64,000 nucleotides of DNA from Chondrosia reniformis. Lineage: Eukaryota > Porifera > Demospongiae > Chondrillida > Chondrillidae. Location: contig OX359198.1 in assembly GCA_947172415.1 (NCBI GenBank), forward strand, positions 3,317,401 through 3,381,400. Reading direction: 5' to 3'. The notes beneath the pieces were generated by a model. The model saw nothing but the letters and a program-made list of their open reading frames with translations. It did no database searches and was not told the origin of the DNA. The stretch's first letter is position 1. Every line of letters begins with the position of its first letter. Below, piece by piece: positions 58,512 to 64,000 of this stretch. The translations under genes were made by a program, and so were the position numbers.

Positions 58512-59386
58512 ATAAGACTCCCTATTTGTGACTTGTCTGTGGTATGAGCCCTGGTGAGACTTTTCGGCTTGGTTACAGTCTGAGCCTCCCGGAGCTCACG
58601 TGCCACTCTCCTCCATTCTCTTACACTATTTTGTGAGGGATCTGTCTTCAGCCACATTTCCGGTTCTAGTTCTATTCCGTGGCTTCTCAGTATCAATCTG
58701 GCTTCTTTCAAGACAGTCCTCCTCTGCTTTGAGCACTCCAGCCACTTTTGGTGTTTAGCCACAACAGCTATGAGTGGATCATTGGCAGTATGGAGGTATC
58801 TTGCCAGATTCACAACAGCCCTGTCGTGATCCAAAGGAAAACTACAGAGCCCTCTACCACCTTGAGAGCGAGGCAAATTCACTCTTTCAATGGCAGAGTT
58901 ATAGTGATGACACTGGTACTTTCTCATGATCTTTCTCACCATTCGGTCCAGTTTTGGAAGCTCACTTTGAGTCCACTTCAAAACTGGGTAAGAGTATCTC
59001 AATAGAGAGGCACACAACATGTTAGAGGCTTCTGCAGCATTCTTACCATTGAGGTGAGAGCCCCACACTTTGTGGAGTCTCCTCCTCAATTCATTGATCA
59101 AGCAAGCTTTGACCTTGCTGTCATCTACCTCAAACAGTTGTTCTAGCCCTAGGTACTTATAGGTAGTACCTTTTTCAAGGCTCCTTATGGATTCTTCACT
59201 GCGTTCAGGGTTGTCTGGGCCAGCCAGAACTTTCCCCTTTTGCATGTGAGCTGTTCCACACTTTCTCACTCCAAACCTCATGCCAATGGCATTTGAGGTT
59301 TTCTCCACACATTCCATGGCTTCCCTGAGTTTATCAGGCCCTCCAGCATATATCTTAAGGTCATCCATGTACAACAAGTGTGACAT
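58466..59386 (-). pseudogene. RLE LINE reverse transcriptase, C-terminal half
   Basis: 306 codons starting with the catalytic box MSHLLYMDDLKIYAG (YMDD). Then come CVEKTSNAIGMRFGVRKCG, YKYLGLEQ, the thumb region LPRSQGGRGLCSF and the basic linker to the finger domain. The preceding RT half is in the same frame across a single TGA near 59,406 (GYTL-stop-HNGERN, probably CGA). It ends by frameshift near 58,490. Confidence 0.88.
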
Positions 59387-59407
59387 GGTGTTCCTTTCCC
59401 CATTATG

Positions 59408-60055
59408 TCAGAGGGTATATCCCTTGGTTCTGTTAAGAATTTGGGATATGGGAGCTATGGCCAGACAAAAGAGGAGTGGTGATAGGGAGTCTCCTTGGAA
59501 GAGTCCCCTGTTATATTTAACAGGGGTGCTCCTAACCACCTTCCCCGCGGTCCTCAACTCAAGCACAGTAGCCCTGTGTTTTGAGAAGAGCTCTATAGAC
59601 CTCCAGATCCAACCTGGGCACTTGATGGTTTGTAGCACCTTCATCACCCACTTGTGAGGGACTCTGTCATATGCCTTCTCATAATCGATCCATGCCACAC
59701 TAAGTGGCTTGCCCATAATTTTGGCATCTAGACCGATTGATTGATCCAGCAGTAGACAGTCCACACAGCCCCACCTCCCTTTTCTCATGGCTCGTTGAGC
59801 CATAGGTAAAAGATCATTAGTGTAGGTGTAAGTGAGTAATTCTGATGCAATGTATGCTGTGACAGCCTTGTACATTGTGTTGAGACACGCAATAGGTCGG
59901 TAGTTGGCCGCACTTTTCGGGTCACCCTTTTTGGGGATGAGTAGAGTGCAGTGCGACCCCTTGTAAGCCAGTCTGGGACTGACAGATCTCCGTTCACCAC
60001 CCTCCGTAGTACATCTGCCAAGGCAGACTGTGCAGAGGGGAGTGCTTTCCACCAA
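59408..60055 (-). pseudogene. RLE LINE reverse transcriptase, N-terminal half
   Basis: The frame is meaningful from about 59,960: HCTLLIPKKGDPKSAANYRP and IACLNTMYKAVTAYIASEL (fingers), AQRAMRKGRWGCVDCLLLDQ, motif A SVAWIDYEKAYDRVPHKW, motif B NRGLFQGDSLSPLLFCLAI. The part before HCTLLIPKK in this frame is out of register; the true upstream sequence lies in the 60,252 frame. Together with the next segment it makes an RT core of normal length. Confidence 0.88.
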
Positions 60056-60812
60056 AAAGTGTGGATGCCATCCGGCCCAGGGGCTGACCAGCTTGTTGCC
60101 TTTTTCAAGGCTTTCCTCAGTTTGGTCTCATCAATGCTATCGGGACCTTCAGAGGAGGTTCTACCCACCCTCTTTTTGGTTTCCTTTAGCCATTCTTTCA
60201 CCCCTGGGTCGTCTTTGTTGACCTTACTACAGTACCTACAATCTTTGTCCAAAAGTCTCTTACTACCTCAATTGAGGGAGCTTCATTGGAGGTTGGAACA
60301 TTGCCATTCATCCGGAACTTCCTTTGGGTATTCCAAAGGTGGTTTTGTTCCTGGAATTTCCTGCGTTCAGCCGATCTTCGCTCTTGTAGGGTCCAGACCC
60401 TGAGTTTCCCCAGTGTCTATTCCCGAGATCTGATCAGCACATTCAGGTTTAATGAATGGAACTCCCTCCTAAGCTTTCTTCGGAGTACTTTCTGGCGTTT
60501 GGTCATAGGATTATTATTCTGTTGACGCACTATTTCTACATCCAACCAGGCAAGCAGTCTTCTAAACCTAAGGCCCTTGGCCTTCCTGTCACTTATGTGA
60601 CCTTCCTGTCTCTTACTTCCCTTCTGATTGTCTGCTTTCCTTCCCTGGTTGCATGGCTGCGATTCGTTGGTTGTTTTTCCCCTCACAGCCATAGCGACAG
60701 AGTAGACCAGGCAGTTCAGGTGCCAGGCTGACCTAGGGCCTTCCTGCCACTCTTTCTCCACCCAATCATTGGCCTCCTGAAGCAGTGCCGTATCAACATG
60801 GTTGAACCGCAC
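59960..60812 (-). pseudogene. RLE LINE region between N-terminal domain and RT
   Basis: Frame pieces: 60,417-60,812 (WGVRFNHVDTALLQEANDWV, then SAWHLNCLVYSVAMAVRGK), a TAG at 60,417 with coding character beyond it (QERRSAERRKFQEQNHLWNT), then a shift into 59,960-60,252 (VKEWLKETKKRVGRT, LKKATSWSAPGPDGIHTFWW). SAPGPDGIHTFWWKA is the conserved RT block 0/1 of R2-like elements. Another shift near 59,960 leads into the RT half above. Confidence 0.8.
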
Positions 60813-61552
60813 CCCCCACAGGGTTTTCTACCAGAGAAATCTCCAGGTTTCTTTCGGAGACAGGCATCTTTTGCTTTGCCTAAAAGTTGCATCAGATGAT
60901 CATTGCCACTTGTCCTGGGACTGGGATGATCATGTGTAGGAGTTTCAACATGGACTGCAGGCAGCTCACCATTTTGTTCAGTCCCAGCCTGAACTTGGTG
61001 AAGCTCCCCCTGTCCCTGGGCTCCCACACCTTCCTCCACAATCCCAGTTAGCGTGGCTACACCACAAGAGTCAGGTTCCACAAGGTTTAGTCTCGAGAGA
61101 CCTTGACCTCTTCGGATTCTACTAAGTCTTGTAGTTAGTGCTACCTTTGTGGTTTTATGGGCTGGCATTGCAACATTCCAAGCCTGGTACAACCGCTCGG
61201 CATACCCCTTTTCCATGGGCTTACTTTCTCGGTAGAGCTCCATGAGGATATTATCCCTCTGAAAGTTCCAGATCACCCCTTGGATCCTTCTCCTTCTAGA
61301 GGCACCTTGCGGTGCATCATTAACCAAATCTAAATCTTGGCTACCCGTTACTTGCAGTACTCCGTCTCCTACCAAGCTCCTTTTGGCTTGGAAGGTAAGG
61401 GTTCGACCGGTCTGAGGCAAATGTGGGTATTTGCTCAGCCATTCCCGCTCTAAACGCTTTTGATAGCCACCTCTTTTGGGTTCAGATCGCTCAAAGCAAT
61501 CAATTAGTGCCCTAACCATTTCCTCGGTCCAGAGGGCTGGTTGGCCCATCAC
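60716..61552 (-). pseudogene. RLE LINE N-terminal region with two tryptophan-led repeats
   Basis: ATG at 61,552; 278 codons, of which about the first 240 are in the element frame. Two related motifs are seen: WTEEMVRALIDCFERSEPKR with YQKRLEREWLSKYP, and WNFQRDNILMELYRESKP with YAERLYQAWNVAMP. This resembles a duplicated Myb/SANT-like DNA-binding helix bundle and is typical of the N-terminal part of these elements in marine invertebrates. A Glu/Gln/Pro-rich linker follows. A one-base loss near 60,830 moves the frame to FNHVDTALL. The DNA-binding role is inferred. Confidence 0.72.
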
Positions 61553-61873
61553 GGGGACCGAAGAAGGGTTATTACATTCAGGTACATCTACCTGTGAGGC
61601 ACCAGTGGAATCACCTATTCTGGTTGACCCAGGGTTTTCTTCACCACTGGTGCACCTAGGCCACAGCCTGTCTTGAAAAGTTTCATTGTCATGACGTAAC
61701 GTAACCCAGTGAAGCTTCCAGATGGGGGGTTAGCCCATACTGGCAGGGAGGCTGATTTAGCCACAGGATGCCACATGAAGGGCTAAGCACCCTGCTCCGT
61801 CGGGGGGTTGAACTGGACAATACCCATCCTCTTGTCAGCTCGGAACCACAGCCTCCAATTCCCACGACTAGAC

Positions 61874-64000
61874 CATACACATATAACTAGTAAATACAAC
61901 TAGTACATACCACTAGTACATACAAACAGTAAATTCAACCAATACATACAACTAGCACATACAACTAGTACATAAAACTAGTACATACAATTACTACATA
62001 CAAGTAGTTCCTAAAACTAGGAAATATAACTCGTATTAGAACATACAACTATTACATGCAACTAGTAATGATTACACACAACTAGTGCATATACCTAATA
62101 CATACAACTAGTACCTACAATTAATTAATATAACCAGAACATACGACTAATACATCAAACTAGAACATAAAACTAGTATATACAACTAATATATAAAACC
62201 AATACCTACAACTAGTAAATTTAACTCGTACTTGTATATAAAAAACTGGTATATACATACAACTATTAGCGAATTCATACAACTAGTAAATACACCTAGT
62301 TCATACAACTAGTACCTACAACTAGTTCATACAAGTAGTACATACAACTAGTACCTACAGCTAGAACATAAAACTAGTTCCTACAACTGGTAAATATAAC
62401 TAGTATTAGTGCATACAACTAGTAAATAGAACTAGTAACTAGTTCCTACATCCAGTACATACAACTTGTACATACAACCAGTATAAACAATCTGTACATA
62501 CAACTAGTCCATACAACTAGTACATAACTAGTATATATATGCAACTTGTACATATAACTGGGACATACAACTAGTACATAAAACTAGTACATACAACCAG
62601 TACATATTACTAGTACATACAACTAGAATATACAACTAGTACGTACAACTGGTTCATACTACTAGTACATATATCTATTACCTATAACTAGTGATCACAA
62701 CTAGTACATACAACTAGTTCTACATCTAGTACAAATAACTAGTACATACAACTAGTACATTAATCTACTACATTTAACTAGTACATATAACCTATACATA
62801 CAACTAGAACATATAACCACGGCATACAAATATCACTAGTCCATTTAAACTGTACATACAACTAGTGCATACAACTAGGGCATACAACCAGTACATATAA
62901 CTAGTACATACAACTAGGAGGTACAACTAGAACATACAACAAGTACATATAAATAGTACATACATCCAGTTCATATTACTAGAATATACAACTAGTACCT
63001 ATGACTAGTACTAGTATATACAAAAATTGGTACATACAACTAGTTGCGAATACATACATCTAGTAAATACACCTAGTTCATACAACTAGTACCTACAACT
63101 AGTTCATACAAGTAGTACATACAACTAGTAGATAGAGCTAGAATATACAACCAGTTCCTACAACTGGTAAATATAACTGGTATTAGTACATACAACTAGT
63201 AAATAGAACTAGTAACTTGTTCCTACATCTAGTACTTACAACTAGTACATACAACTAATACTTCCAACTAATTAACATAACTAGTACTAGAACGTAAATC
63301 TAGTACATACAACTAATACATGTAAAGAGTACATACAACAAGTATATACAACTAGTATATACAACTAATACATTTAGGCAGTATTTACAACTGGTACATA
63401 CAACTAAAACATACAACAAGTACATATAAATAGTACATACAACTACTAAATACAACCAGTACATAAAACTAGAATACACACCTAGTATATACAACTAGTA
63501 CCCATAACTAGTGATTACAACTACTCCATAAATAAATAAATAAATACAACTAATATATAAAAGTAGATCATACAACTAGTACATACCCCTACTACATACA
63601 CCTAGCACATACAACTAGTACCTACAAGTAATTCATACAAGTAGTCCATGCAACTAGTACATACAGTTAGAACATAAAACTAGTTCCTACAACTGGTAAT
63701 TATAACCTGTAATAGTACATACAACTAGTAAATAAGCTAGTAACTAGTTCTTACATCTAGTATATACAGCAAGTACATACAACTAGTACTTCCAACTAAT
63801 AAACTTAACTAGTGCTAGAAAGTACAACTAGTACATAAAACTAGTAACGTGTACATACAACTAGTACATACAACTAGTACATATAAATAGTGCATAAAAC
63901 AAGAACACACAAGTTGTACATACAACCAGTACATATTATTAGTACATACAACTAGAATATACAACTAGTACGTACAACTAGTACCTACTACTAGTATATA
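61874..64000 (-). repeat. 13-bp satellite array, reverse orientation, with irregular higher-order repeat
   Basis: Reverse satellite up to the end of the window. A block beginning GCGAAT at 62,269 recurs at 63,046 (777 bp apart) and is partly repeated again near 63,600-63,780 (shared TAGTTCCTACAACTGGTAA). A short TAAATAAATAAA run lies near 63,530. Open frames here only reflect the 13-bp period. No gene is seen. Confidence 0.92.

Larger units (their letters stand above)
57506..61873 (-). mobile_element. RLE-type LINE (R2/NeSL/R4-like group), near full length
   Basis: 4,368-bp minus-strand element flanked by the 11-bp direct repeat CATACACATAT (57,495-57,505 and 61,874-61,884), which is satellite sequence. 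It encodes, in order, an N-terminal region with two similar tryptophan-led motifs, a reverse transcriptase, a CCHC finger and a restriction-like endonuclease. Several frameshifts and stops break the ORF. The 3' UTR of about 275 bases (57,506-57,779) has no poly-A and contains the hairpin CTTGCCTTAGTTTACTAAGG. The 5' leader (about 320 bases) and TSD suggest that little is missing. Confidence 0.88.

Overview
The window looks like repeat-dense, probably heterochromatic, DNA of an invertebrate animal. I found no intact host gene, rRNA or tRNA. The organism call rests on the transposon mix: a Tigger/pogo DNA transposon, Naiad-type Penelope-like elements, an RTE-like LINE, a LINE with a restriction-like endonuclease, and a Helitron with an OTU domain. 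This mix is known from sponges, cnidarians and molluscs; I cannot narrow it further.

The matrix is a degenerate 13-bp satellite, about TAGTTGTATGTAC per turn. It fills most of 1-11,390, 15,746-39,820 and 54,291-64,000. It reads forward up to 11,390, in reverse from 15,746 to 19,973, forward again from 20,630 to 39,820, and in reverse from 54,291 to the end. Local higher-order repeats of 264, 718 and about 777 bp lie inside it. A second satellite of about 123 bp (two half-units that each begin near TAAAAATGGCCGCC) occupies 11,391-15,745 and carries a 475-bp element with short terminal inverted repeats.

Mobile elements have landed in the satellite with readable ends: Tigger (6,898-8,871, TA duplication), a 5'-truncated RTE-like LINE (28,937-31,002, 13-bp duplication and GATT tail), a near full-length RLE-type LINE (57,506-61,873, 11-bp duplication) and Naiad copies (34,151-38,037; 21,497-23,072; and an inverted fragment 19,974-20,629). 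The Naiad has its GIY-YIG nuclease before the RT. A near-perfect palindrome with 4,884-bp arms (15,746-20,629 and 22,417-27,300) joins satellite and Naiad sequence.

A non-satellite block, 39,821-54,290, starts with a decayed Helitron on the minus strand. In transcription order it has a leader ORF with a 2A-like motif and 23-residue repeats, a DUF6570-like region, an HUH/Y2 Rep, a PIF1 helicase, and an OTU domain cut off by the satellite. The rest (46.5-54.29 kb) has no convincing genes. It is a mosaic of minisatellites, a 0.8-kb direct duplication 5.1 kb apart, and two smaller palindromes with arms of about 443 and 175 bp.

All element genes except the RTE-like ORF carry stops or frameshifts, so the locus reads as a graveyard of insertions with a few young structural events.
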